Assembly (NCBI GenBank): GCA_016782865.1
Contig: JADHXR010000017.1
Span: forward strand, 1 to 64,000
Origin: Phycisphaerae bacterium
Lineage (GTDB): Bacteria; Planctomycetota; Phycisphaerae; Sedimentisphaerales; Anaerobacaceae
Length of the DNA: 64,000 nucleotides
Direction: 5' to 3'
The notes under the pieces are model-generated. The model ran no database searches. It saw only the letters and a program-made list of their open reading frames with translations, and was not told where the DNA came from. The position numbers were made by a program, and so were the translations under genes. Of the stretch, positions 1 to 9,100 are shown in pieces (position 1 is the first letter of the stretch; every line of letters begins with the position of its first letter).

Positions 1-734
1 AAAATCCATCTCAATACAAGAGAAATGAAATAGTTAGTGACAAGAGGGTCATTAAGGTAACAGAAATGATCATGTATAAAAGATGTAACGCACGTAAGTC
101 CTTGTTATTAAAGGATCCAGACGCTATTTGCATTCATAGCTCTGTTCATCATCATCAACTCCTCCAAAAAACGCACTGTTTTGCCCCTTTAACTTGCCGG
201 AAATCCGTCAAGCACTCATCGCACTGATTCTACAATTCCCCGTTTTGCTGCCATCGCGCACAGCAATGATCGCAGAACCAGATACACGAAAACACCCACT
301 CCGGTTGGGGACTGATACAGGCATGCGTCCGTTGCAAAACCAATCGATGCCGGCGGATGTTCACTCTTTCTCAAAAAGGCTGCTTACATCCAATTAGACC
401 AGCCAGCAACACAAAACCATCGTTAGTATAGGCTAAATGGGTAAAGTAGTCAAGCGAAAAACCACTTATTCTTTGAAACTAAATCACCCCTATCGCCCCC
501 AAAAACGCACATCGAGCATTTTTTTGTCGGATTTTTCAAAAAGAACGTGACATTCGGGGCACATTTCCCGAGGAGACCCAGACTTTCATTTGCACTTTTG
601 GCGGTTGCGTTTACGGGAATCTATCGGGTTCTATTGTGTTTGGAGTTTTCCAAGACTTGATGAGTGCTGTGTGAACCTGGATGTTTCCCTTGAATGGGAT
701 AGTCGGCCGTGTAGCAGAGAGGAGGTACAAGTTC
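1..734. other. Non-coding leader of the integrase module
   Basis: I see no convincing gene in this stretch. The only open frame (194-397, plus strand) has no ribosome-binding site and no recognisable composition. The sequence is relatively AT-rich and precedes the excisionase-like gene, so promoter and attachment sequences of the recombinase module could lie here. I could not identify them with confidence. Confidence 0.5.
717..724 (+). promoter_or_regulatory. Ribosome-binding site fixing the start of the HTH protein
   Basis: AGAGGAGG lies ten bases before the ATG at 735. The longer in-frame start at 681 has nothing comparable, so 735 is preferred. Confidence 0.75.
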
Positions 735-1010
735 ATGATTGAATACCGTAACCATACAATGTGGGGACTGACCGCCACAATGCCTGAGCGAGCGGACGCT
801 TGGCAGCCAGTTCCACAGTTGATGACACAAGATGAACTGGTTCGATTCTTACGCATACCGGAAATCAGCGCAGCCAAAGACCAGCATAATGTCATAGACC
901 ATTTGAAGAGGTGTGGGCACCTGCCGAGGATTCGCCTCTGCAACAAGACGCTCTATCCGTTAAACGCAATTCTCGAATGGATTGAGAGGCAAACCACTAA
1001 TGGCAAATGA
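735..1010 (+). CDS. Excisionase-like helix-turn-helix protein
   Basis: Predicted protein of 91 residues. The C-terminal two-thirds (from about residue 29) has the shape of the MerR-like helix_turn_helix_17/excisionase fold: a helix beginning LMTQDELVRFL, then a recognition-helix region, a short hairpin with CGHLPRIRLCNKTLYP, and a final helix NAILEWIERQ. Proteins of this type bind DNA and often bias a neighbouring tyrosine recombinase towards excision or control its transcription. It lies 83 bases upstream of the recombinase on the same strand, which fits such a role. The first 28 residues match nothing I recognise. An unrelated small regulator is possible; the HTH assignment rests on pattern only. 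Confidence 0.65.
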   Translation: MIEYRNHTMWGLTATMPERADAWQPVPQLMTQDELVRFLRIPEISAAKDQHNVIDHLKRCGHLPRIRLCNKTLYPLNAILEWIERQTTNGK

Positions 1011-1080
1011 ATTGTGTGGCATCGACCTGATGTCTGGCTATAATGGTCCGCGGATTAACCTGGGCCAAGCCAGCATCAGA

Positions 1081-1087
1081 AAGGAGG
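1081..1087 (+). promoter_or_regulatory. Strong ribosome-binding site of the integrase
   Basis: AAGGAGG lies six bases before the ATG at 1094. This favours 1094 over the in-frame upstream start at 1043. Confidence 0.8.
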
Positions 1088-1093
1088 TCAAAA

Positions 1094-2572
1094 ATGAAAG
1101 AACTGGCAAAGCTTTGGGAAAGACCATCATATGATGGCAAGAGGTTCACGTATTACTTGCTCTACACGGACGAGCAGGGAAGAAGAAGGCAAAAGTCCTT
1201 GGGTCATGCAGATCGCCGCAAGGCGGAACGTCAACGGGCACAGTTTGAACGTAGGTTGGTTATGGGTGTTGTTGAGCCAGACTCTATGAATCTCAGGAAT
1301 TTTGTGGAGGACAGCTTGAGAAGAACCGGTGACCAAATTCGAGAAAGCACTCGCAGGGAGTACAGGTCAGCGATGGAGGATTTCATCAGAGTGATCGGCA
1401 ACATTGATTACCGGAAAGTCTGTCTGAAGGACGCTGAGTTCTATCGTCAGCGCTGCCTGGATAAAGGTAACAGCCCGGCAACAGTTGCCAAGAAGCTTAC
1501 TGAGATTAAGTGCGTTTTCAACACCGCTGTTGCACGTAAGCAGCTTGGTGAGAATCCCCTCAAATGTATCAAGAGGCCAAAGTGTCCCAAGAGCGAGATC
1601 AATATCTACCGCGACAGTGAATGTGAACGCATCCTGAAAGCAGCTCAAGACTTCACCAAAAAGTCCAATGAGCAGAGACGTTTGAGGTGGGACTTGTTCA
1701 TTGTTGTTGCCCTCTCGACTGCTCTGAGGCGAGGAGAACTCCTGAATTGCACATGGGGAGATATCGATTTCGAAGAACAGACGATAGAAGTCTCCCCGAA
1801 AGCGAGCACCGCTCAGACTTGGGAATGGCTGATCAAAGATACTGATTGCAGAACGCTCCCTTTGACCGATGGACTTACCCAGCTTCTGGTTGATCACCAG
1901 AGCAGACAACCTGAAGGCCATCCGTATGTATTTGTTCCGCCTGTTAGGTACGATTACATTCAGCATGAGCTTCGTGCCAAGGGCAAGTGGACCTATTCGG
2001 ACTCTCGATTAAAGGTGGTCAACAACTTCTGTCCAGATTTTCGTAAGATTCTACGGAGGGCAAGTGTCAAAGAAGGTCAGTTCGACGATCTTAGAAGAAC
2101 CGCGATCTGTAACTGGTTTAAGGAAGGCATGAGGGAATATGATGTAATGAAGCTTGCAGGCCATGCCGATTTCAAGACAACGCACAAGTATTACCTTCGT
2201 GTCCATGATGATCTGGTCGATCGTGCAAGGCAGGCAACTGCCCGCGGGTTATGCAAGAATCTGTTGCAAAAGTGTTGCAGTGGTGATTTCAGCCCTCTGG
2301 CCGGAAAAGGATGTGGAGCATACCTGCTTGGCAGTCAACACGTTACAAAAATTGGTAGGTGTGGAGTTGAACCGCGCACACACGGAGATTTGATCCGTGT
2401 GCCCTGTCTGCAAAGGATTGTGAATAAATGGTTTATACTTGTCAATTACCATATCCCGGAAATATTTGCAAGGAATGCCATCGCCACGCCTAAAACAATG
2501 TTGCAAAAACCCCTTTTCAGGGGCTCGGACAAAAGGGAGGCGATCAACCCTATAGACCACTTTAACACGTAG
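1094..2572 (+). CDS. Tyrosine recombinase (phage-type integrase) with abnormal C-terminal tail
   Basis: Predicted 492-residue site-specific recombinase. Residues 1-65 form an N-terminal arm-binding-like segment (YYLLYTDEQGRRRQKSLG). Residues 66-160 are the SAM-like core-binding domain, and residues 170-370 the catalytic domain. Visible catalytic positions are R212 (TALRRGEL), K248, R334 (DDLRRT), H357 (LAGHADF) and the tyrosine nucleophile in HKYYLRV (366/367). The usual histidine of the HxLR box is aspartate at 331. The fold should end near residue 380. The remaining 110 residues are low-complexity and contain GVEPRTHG, a string typical of antisense tRNA or tmRNA DNA being translated, so the tail probably runs through attachment-site DNA. 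It is presumably the recombinase of a small integrated element together with the upstream HTH gene. Family confidence is high; whether it is active is unknown. Confidence 0.9.
   Translation: MKELAKLWERPSYDGKRFTYYLLYTDEQGRRRQKSLGHADRRKAERQRAQFERRLVMGVVEPDSMNLRNFVEDSLRRTGDQIRESTRREYRSAMEDFIRVIGNIDYRKVCLKDAEFYRQRCLDKGNSPATVAKKLTEIKCVFNTAVARKQLGENPLKCIKRPKCPKSEINIYRDSECERILKAAQDFTKKSNEQRRLRWDLFIVVALSTALRRGELLNCTWGDIDFEEQTIEVSPKASTAQTWEWLIKDTDCRTLPLTDGLTQLLVDHQSRQPEGHPYVFVPPVRYDYIQHELRAKGKWTYSDSRLKVVNNFCPDFRKILRRASVKEGQFDDLRRTAICNWFKEGMREYDVMKLAGHADFKTTHKYYLRVHDDLVDRARQATARGLCKNLLQKCCSGDFSPLAGKGCGAYLLGSQHVTKIGRCGVEPRTHGDLIRVPCLQRIVNKWFILVNYHIPEIFARNAIATPKTMLQKPLFRGSDKREAINPIDHFNT
2351..2410 (-). 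other. tRNA/tmRNA 3'-end-like sequence, possible attachment-site remnant
   Basis: Read on the minus strand this segment has a T-arm-like core (GGTTCAACTCC) followed closely by ACCA and a run of T. It is preceded by a hairpin, CACGGA...TCCGTG. This resembles the 3' end of a tRNA or tmRNA, but the T stem is mispaired and the acceptor strand is about four bases short, so it is not a functional gene. Integrases often use such 3' ends as attachment sites, and the segment sits exactly at the recombinase gene's 3' end. The identification is tentative. Confidence 0.35.
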
Positions 2573-2857
2573 GGTGCAAAAACTCATCCCGGCATAAACT
2601 CTTGAGCCAAAGAGGGATATATGTCGTTTCATCATGGATGTTGCGCTGCATTTGGGCCTGCTCTCAGGAGCAGCCCTGGAAAGGTGTCTTATACGGATCT
2701 GCATAAGACGCCTGGACAAGTCGCAGAGATTTCTGTATCTTTTTGATAGACAGTGGTTAACGGCTGAATTACGATTTACTCGCTGGGTTCTTATGCTGCA
2801 AAACCAGCGTTGTTTGGGTTCTTATACGGAACCATATAAACATTGCTGGGCCAAAAG
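2573..2857. other. Integrase-cargo spacer
   Basis: No gene is evident in these 285 bases. They contain the inverted repeat at 2684-2711 and two copies of the string TGGGTTCTTAT shortly before the next gene. Confidence 0.5.
2684..2711. repeat. Inverted repeat downstream of the integrase
   Basis: GTGTCTTAT and ATAAGACGC can pair over nine positions (one G-T) around a ten-base loop. No T-run follows, so a rho-independent terminator is unlikely. It could be a recombination or protein-binding site. Confidence 0.45.
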
Positions 2858-4393
2858 ATGAAAACTAAACCTGCAATGCTATTTGTGATTGTCCTGGCAG
2901 TTGCGGCGCCGCCAAGTGCGAGATCGGTGCAATCGGCTACTGCTCCGCCATTGCGCGACTGCGAATTGACAGAACAGCGAGACATTGGTGTATGGGATGA
3001 TGTCTTTCTCAGTGATGACCAAGACGATATTATTCTCCGGCGCGGAGATGCTTTGTTCTCTCTTTCGGTGACTGGAACTACCGATCCAAGGGAATTGACG
3101 AAGGCATCAATCCTAGCAAATTCTGAGATTGTCGCCTGTGCAAGCACAGGCGAAAGGATCTGGCTGTTCCTGCAGTCAACGAAAACCAGTCCTTTTGCCA
3201 TTGATGCACATAGCGGCAAAGTATCCGAGTTCAAGATTCCAAGGCTTAGTATTCCGGGAAATAACACTCCGGGCATACAGTCGCATGTCATCGTTCGACA
3301 TGCTGGTGCGGCCCTCTTGATGATAGCAGGTGGTGACAGTGATACTTGGCCACGGGATGGGAATCGTCCTATCTATTTTTGGATAAGTCTGAAATCCGGA
3401 AGGATCATTCGTTTTCCTGTCGGGTGGGATCTCAATTATTTCTCTCGGGACCAGCGAGTTGCCGTATTCGATACGCCCCAAGAAAATCGTTTCCAGAGAC
3501 GCCCATTGCAGGCGGTTGATATGGAAACAGGTGATTATGTGGAGAGAATCCCTGATCGGAGGAAGGAACTCTGTGTGCCGTTCAACTGGACAGAGACTCA
3601 AGTAGTCAAACCGCTCTATGTGCGACATGCAGAGAGTGGGGATCGGGACCACTTTGCGGGCATCTCCCTGAGGGGATTGGTATTGCCATTCGATCTCCAC
3701 CTAAAAGAGACATCCTACCTCTCCATAGCAAAGGCAGAGGACGACTTCGCCGGCTTCCGACTGAGGCGCGAAGGCGCCACCGCTGTAGAACCAAGCCCGT
3801 TTTGGCTTGTTGGCCTAAAGCAACCCCCAAACCCAGAGCATGTCACACCCGCAATCTCAGGCTTTGCGATGCTCAAGAGGGGAAACTGTGTCTACGCAAC
3901 AACCGGGGATGGGCCGAATGGAGCGTCCTCAGAGGCATTCTTTCGTACTCATAGCGACAAGTCCACTTGGAATGTCCTCGATGGCGTGCAACGGTTGCCT
4001 GAATTGGACAATCAGTTTGTTGATAAGGATTATGTCGAAGACAAGATGACTGTCAACGTGATTGATGGCTTCGGTAGTCATAACTCGCTAGCGCTCTGCT
4101 TATTCAGTCACTTACGGGGAGATATGCGATCTCATGTCCTTTCGTTGCAGGGCAAGAGACCAGGTAAGCCACTAAAACCAATGACGTGGCGACGTGCCAT
4201 CATTCTAACCTCCGACGGCGAGCGCTATATGACAGACGTTTTTCGTGAAGGAAATGTCCCTGATCTCATCTGGCTTCACAACTCGGGCAAGGTGATCATG
4301 GGCAAACACTTTTGGCAAACGTCAGGTTCCACCAGGGAGCGTAAGGTGCAACTCTCTGAAACCACATTGCGACTAGGGCGGAAGCGTGAATAG
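2858..4393 (+). CDS. Secreted protein of unknown function
   Basis: Predicted protein of 511 residues. The start at 2858 gives a normal signal peptide: MKTK, a hydrophobic core (AMLFVIVLAVAA), then a small-residue cleavage region near SARS. The mature part is rich in beta-strand-like stretches, with repeated patterns of the kind 'statement of a value, then turn' (SLSVTGTTDPREL, ISLKSGRIIRFPVG), which suggests a beta-propeller-like or other all-beta fold. I see no catalytic motif, transmembrane segment or C-terminal anchor. It follows the integrase on the same strand and precedes the intron, so it may be cargo of the mobile region. I do not recognise the family. The gene itself is well supported by length, signal peptide and composition. 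Confidence 0.75.
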   Translation: MKTKPAMLFVIVLAVAAPPSARSVQSATAPPLRDCELTEQRDIGVWDDVFLSDDQDDIILRRGDALFSLSVTGTTDPRELTKASILANSEIVACASTGERIWLFLQSTKTSPFAIDAHSGKVSEFKIPRLSIPGNNTPGIQSHVIVRHAGAALLMIAGGDSDTWPRDGNRPIYFWISLKSGRIIRFPVGWDLNYFSRDQRVAVFDTPQENRFQRRPLQAVDMETGDYVERIPDRRKELCVPFNWTETQVVKPLYVRHAESGDRDHFAGISLRGLVLPFDLHLKETSYLSIAKAEDDFAGFRLRREGATAVEPSPFWLVGLKQPPNPEHVTPAISGFAMLKRGNCVYATTGDGPNGASSEAFFRTHSDKSTWNVLDGVQRLPELDNQFVDKDYVEDKMTVNVIDGFGSHNSLALCLFSHLRGDMRSHVLSLQGKRPGKPLKPMTWRRAIILTSDGERYMTDVFREGNVPDLIWLHNSGKVIMGKHFWQTSGSTRERKVQLSETTLRLGRKRE

Positions 4394-4408
4394 CCAGAGA
4401 AGGGAAGA

Positions 4409-5218
4409 GGCCGGATAGGGAGCCCCATCGCTGAGGCCCCCTCCCACACCACCGGACGTGCGGGTCCGCATCCGGCGGTTCGGCTGATCAAGGCAGAGCA
4501 GGAACTGAGTTCTGACAATCCAAGCGACTTCAAGCAAGCATACATCTAATGCAATAATGTCTCATTTGACACAACTTGTTACCGTCTTCATGTTGACTCG
4601 CTCTTGGATAATATCCAAAAGGTGTACCTGTTCTGTCGGGCGTTTGGAGAATCAAGACGCTACAGACATTTCAGAAACTCCTGCGTTATGTCCATAAGAC
4701 TGAAACTCCTACTAACCACTCTCATTTACCCAGACCATTCGGCTGGGGACCGTTCGGGCCTTCAAACACATCCGTTACCAAGGCTACAGGACGATGTTTG
4801 TTTTCTCTGTTAGCCGCCTGCTTTCGCGGCGGTGCCACAATATCTCGTCCATACATTGGGCGTTTTGTGTTCTACTATGCCCTCTGCTGACTTCCGTTAC
4901 GCGATGGGCTCGCCTTGCGGTTCGCTCAGTCCTAAATAGGACACGCAACGGATCTCCCGGGGTAATCCCGGCGACTTTCGATGCACGACTGTCGGATATA
5001 CCCAGATACGCACAACAACGGATAGAGTACTTCGCTGTGTGTTGCCAGCTCGTCCCATCGTATCTGAGCCTGATCCGCTTGCTGTTTCCCTCGGGCAAGC
5101 TCGGGACAGGCTACGCACGCATCTTTGCCTTAGGCTTCTTTCGGGTTGGCGTTACCGTTTCCCCTTGCCCTCGGCTAAAGGCAAGAACACCCCAGGTGTC
5201 GAGCGCCAGACGTGCGCT
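4409..5218 (-). mobile_element. Class C group II intron, ORF-less
   Basis: Read on the minus strand this is a class C (bacterial IIC) group II intron. Several blocks match the pattern of the Oceanobacillus iheyensis ribozyme as I recall it. Domain I contains CGAGGGAAACAGCAAG followed by GGCTCAGATACGATGG. Domains II-III contain CCCCGGGAGATCCG, then GAAGTCAGCAGAGGGCATAGTA. Domain V has the CGC triad and hairpin CGGATGCGGACCCGCACGTC, followed by GGTGGTGTGGGAGGGGG and a domain VI stem ending near CTATCCGG. Domain IV, which normally holds a reverse transcriptase of over 1 kb, is only about 350 bases with no RT reading frame, so the element cannot move by itself. Both boundaries are estimates to within about ten bases. 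The intron is antisense to the flanking integrase and cargo genes. Confidence 0.85.
4448..4482 (-). ncRNA. Group II intron domain V
   Basis: This compact hairpin contains CGC-CGGATGCGG, an ACCC turn and the complementary arm CGCACGTCCGG. The CGC triad, rather than AGC, together with the following GGTGGTGTGGG, is characteristic of class C introns. The core catalytic element therefore looks intact. Confidence 0.85.
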
Positions 5219-5242
5219 TCTGTTGCAAATTCTGTTGCAAAT
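5219..5242 (+). repeat. Tandem 12-bp repeat at the intron 5' boundary
   Basis: TCTGTTGCAAAT occurs twice back to back, directly outside the estimated 5' end of the intron. Eleven of the twelve bases recur at 2260-2270 inside the integrase tail, where they encode part of NLLQK. The copies may be leftover integrase 3'-end DNA or the exon sequence recognised by the intron. Confidence 0.5.
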
Positions 5243-5417
5243 CGTAGGTTCGGGTTAGTCTAATATAGTGATACCCAAATCGAGCGGTGCGCAACGGATT
5301 TGAGTTTATGGATGAAAATGCCGTGAAGATAACTCAGTGCCCTGCGGTTGAATGAACGAGTCTTGTATCTGATGGCTTGAGAAATGGACAGCCATCTGGT
5401 TCACTCATAATCGTTCA

Positions 5418-5738
5418 TCAGGACAATACTCCCCAGACTCCCAGTTCGAAAGTGAATCGCCTCCTGAATGGATTGACGAAATACAGTCTCACCACAACAC
5501 TCTCACCCGGATCCAGAGAGCCATCATCAGTCTCATCGGTAAGGTCCAAACAGTCCTTGCCATCGCTGGTCTGACCATCTGAGTTCGCCAGAGTAACGTC
5601 TGGTGAACTGATTCCGTCCAAGACTAACTGCAGCGGGCCACTAATCATTTGAGCCGAGGTGTTGGTAACGGTCACGTCCAGGAACATCAAACCACCGCGA
5701 CGGTCGTACAGCATGCGATCATGCTGACGTTGATGTAA
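5418..5738 (-). pseudogene. Stand-alone copy of the giant protein's C-terminal domain
   Basis: The frame (98 residues from the first ATG at 5714; the homologous frame extends to a stop at 5739-5741) aligns along its whole length with the last 97 residues of the giant protein. Shared elements are YDRRGG/YNRRTG, TVTNTS/TITNTS, MISG/VISG, LDPGESV/FDPGESV, and NPFRRRFTFE/NPLRRRFTFE. It has no signal peptide, no LEPR motif and no convincing ribosome-binding site, and lies in a different frame from the upstream giant gene. It is therefore either the 3' remnant of a second large surface-protein gene or an old tandem duplication of the terminal domain. Translation on its own seems unlikely. Confidence 0.7.
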
Positions 5739-5799
5739 TCATTCAACTGAACGGATTCAACCGGACCCATAGCCTCTATCTTCCCTTAACGAGCACACA

Positions 5800-6105
5800 C
5801 TAACCGATCCTACCCCATATGTCCCATTCAAAGGTGAAGCGGCGTCGCAGTGGGTTGTAGAAGTCCAGGCGGATGGTGACACTCTCGCCGGGGTCGAAGC
5901 GCCCGTCGTTGAGGTAGGGTGTCAGGTCGAAATAGGTCTGGCCTACACCAGTGGTGCCGTCACCGCCGACTAAACTAACATTGGGATCACTCAGGCTATT
6001 GATCACGAAATGCACATCACCACTGATGACTCGACTTGAGGTGTTGGTGATGGTGATGTAGCTGCTCATCACGCCTGTACGACGGTTATAGCGTAATCCG
6101 GAGGC
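5800..6105 (-). other. C-terminal domain shared with the 5418-5738 fragment
   Basis: The last 97 or so residues run from GLRYNRRTG to RRRFTFEWDIWGRIG. Position at the extreme C-terminus and homology to the separate copy suggest a conserved terminal module, possibly for sorting or anchoring. Confidence 0.65.
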
Positions 6106-9100
6106 CTGCATGGTCACCAGATCACTGGCGAGCTGGGGTTCCTGCCCTGCGGATTCAATGGTGAGTTCATTGACTGTTTCATCCATGCCCACATTGCCCA
6201 CAGTATCTGTTGCCATGACCTGCACATCATAGGTCCCCACTGCCAGGGCCGGACTGATAGTCCCGGCAGCCAAGCTCCAGGTACCGTCATTGTGGGTGAT
6301 CGCATCATAGGTATTGCCATTTAGGCTAACTGTGATTAGCGCGTCCTGATCGTCCACAGTACCGGTCAGGGCCGGACTGCTCGCGGTGGTCGTCTGGGCA
6401 TCGACAGTGACCACCGGGGCGATCGTATCGATGCTCAACTCATTGGTCGTGTTGTCGGTGCCGACATTCCCGGCTGGATCTGTGGCCGCCACGGATACAT
6501 TATAGATATCGTCCGGCAGGGACTCGGCAAAGGCCGTGCCGGGCAGATACCAGGTGCCGTCAGTATTATTCGTGCCGTCATAGGTCTGGCCATTGACGGT
6601 TACGACTACGCTTGCGCTAGGATCATCCACGGTTCCAGTCAGGTCCGGGGTGGCATCATTGGTTTGGAGTGTATCCACCGTGACTACCGGGGCCTGGGTA
6701 TCGGGGATAAGGCCTGCACCGGCAATCGCAAAGTCGTAGGGATTCTCATCCCCATCATTGTTGGCAAGGGTGATCACTGCACTACGCTGCCCGGCGGCAC
6801 TTGGACTGAAAGAAATCTGGAAGGTAGTCTGCTCCCCGGCGGAGATTGATGTCACAGCCTGCAAAGTGACTGCAAAGTCCGAGGCATGGCTGCCATTGAT
6901 GGAGACTGGAGGCGTACCCATAAGCTCCAGGGCTCTGGAACCGGTGTTAACAATGGTGAAGGTGCGCACCACACTATCACCTACGTCTACCGTGCCGAAA
7001 CCAGTATGATCTGTCATACTGGGTGTCATATCGCCATCAGTGATCGAGTTGCCATTACCTTGGACGTCGATCTCGGGCACCGGTATGGGAATAACCGTAA
7101 CAGTCAGGACCGCCATATCCGTGGAGCCATCCTCATCGGTGACGCGGACGGCAACGATGTAGGTCCCATTGATCAGCCACGTGTGCGATTGGGTCACTCC
7201 ACTATCATCGGAGGCATTGAAGGTCGAACCGTTAAAGTTCCAGTCCCATTCGTACAGGGTGATCTCGTCGGGACTTGAGGAAGAGCCGCTGGCGTCAAAG
7301 GATCCGGATTGGCCTTCATTGAGTGTTGTGTCGCCCGTCAGAACGGCTGTGGGGCCAAGGTCATTGACGGTCACGATCAGCGTGTCTTGACCGATACCAC
7401 CGTCTTTGTCGGTTATTGTGACGATTATCGCGTATATCCCATGATCTGAATAGTCATGGTTGAGATTGAAGGTCATTCCAGTCAGGGCCAATGGCTGGGC
7501 GCCTGCGCCGTCATCATAATCAACCGTGGCTGTCCAGGTATCCGCTCCTGGGTCAGTAAAGAAGCCAGAGCCAGTAAAAGTAGTGCCCTCGTCGATAGTG
7601 GCGTCAAGGCCTGCATTAACGGTTGGGGCGACATTGTTGACAGCCAAGTCGAAGGCGGCCTCGGTTGAAAGCCCCGCACTGTCAGTGGCAGTAATAGTGA
7701 CGGTCTGACTCTGCTCCGGACCGTCAGTGGTGGCAAGGGACCAGGTCCAGGTGCCGCTCTGAGATCCGATCTGGGTGATCGTGCCGATCGAAGTCGTGAT
7801 CTCTACTACATCGCCCTGGTCAACGTCCGCGAAGGTGCCTGTGTTGGTGGCTGGATCACCTTCGCTGACGGTAACGCTGGTATGGTCAGTTTCAATTTGT
7901 GGCAGGTCGACAATCTCGTTGATATTAACCGCCACCGTCGCAGTATCAGTGCCGCCCTGGCCGTCAGAGATGATATACCTGAAGCTATCGAGCCCGAAGT
8001 AGTCCTGATGGGGGGTGTAGCTGAACGACCCATCCTCGTCCAGGCTCACTGTGCCATGAGCCGACTCTTCCACAAGGACCGCTTCGAGGACGTCCCCATC
8101 CACATCGCTATCGTTGGCCAACACACCTGGGGCAACCACGGTCAGCGTGTTGTCCTCATTCACGCTGTAGTCATCGTCAGCCGCCACCGGAGCATCATTG
8201 ACCGGATTGACGGTAATTGTCACGGTAGCCTCAGCAGAATCGAACTCGCCATCGCTTGCCGTGTAGGTAAAGCTGTCAGTTCCATTGAAGTCGGCGTTTG
8301 GCACATAGGTAAATGAGCCATCGGAATTTAGGGTCAACACGCCGTCCGAGGAGCCGCTGAGGAGCGATACCGTCAGCGGACCGCCGTCTGTGTCGCTGTC
8401 GTTTCCAAGAACGCCGGAAGCCGCGACTGTAAGCGGAGTATCCTCATCTGTCGTGTATGTATCATCGTCTGCCATCGGGGCGTCATTAACCGGAGTAACC
8501 GCAATCATCACCGTTGCAGCATCCGAGAACAACATACCATCTGTGGAGCGGTAGCTGAAGCTGTCGGCGCCGTAGAAATCGGCATTCGGAGCGTAGCTGA
8601 ACGACCCATCGCCATTGAGCGTCAGAGTACCATTGCTGACGTCGCTCACCAGTGATGCCGTAAAACCGTCGCCCTCTGGATCACTGTCGTTGTCGAGGAC
8701 GCCGGGAGTAGCAACTGTCAGCGGAGTGTCTTCATCGGTTTCATAGGCGTCATCTGCCGCGACAGGAGCGTCGTTCACCGGCGTAACGGAGATACTCACC
8801 GTGGCCACGTTGCTGGCGGCTCCTTCGTTGTCATTGACCGTATAGGTGAATGAATCGCCCGTGGTCTCCGAACCGTCGTGTGCGTAGTCAACCGTGCCGT
8901 CGGCGTTGACCACCAGACTGCCATTGGTCGGAGCAGTGATGATCGTGAGCGTCGCCGCGTTGATAGTACCATCGATGTCAGCGTCGTTGGCCACGACGTC
9001 AACGTTGACCGTCCCACCTTCGGCAACTGACTGGCTGTCATCGTTGGCCTCCGGAGCATCGTTCACCGAATTGACCGTAACCGTAACCGTCGCCGTTTCA

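Noticed and set aside
194-397. 67-residue plus-strand open frame
   Set aside because: No ribosome-binding site, no recognisable composition, and low-complexity AT-rich surroundings.
4276-4545. 89-residue minus-strand frame
   Set aside because: It crosses the intron 3' end into the antisense of the cargo gene and is explained by both.
4784-5258. Open frames on both strands within 4784-5258
   Set aside because: They lie within conserved group II intron RNA blocks and have no coding signature.
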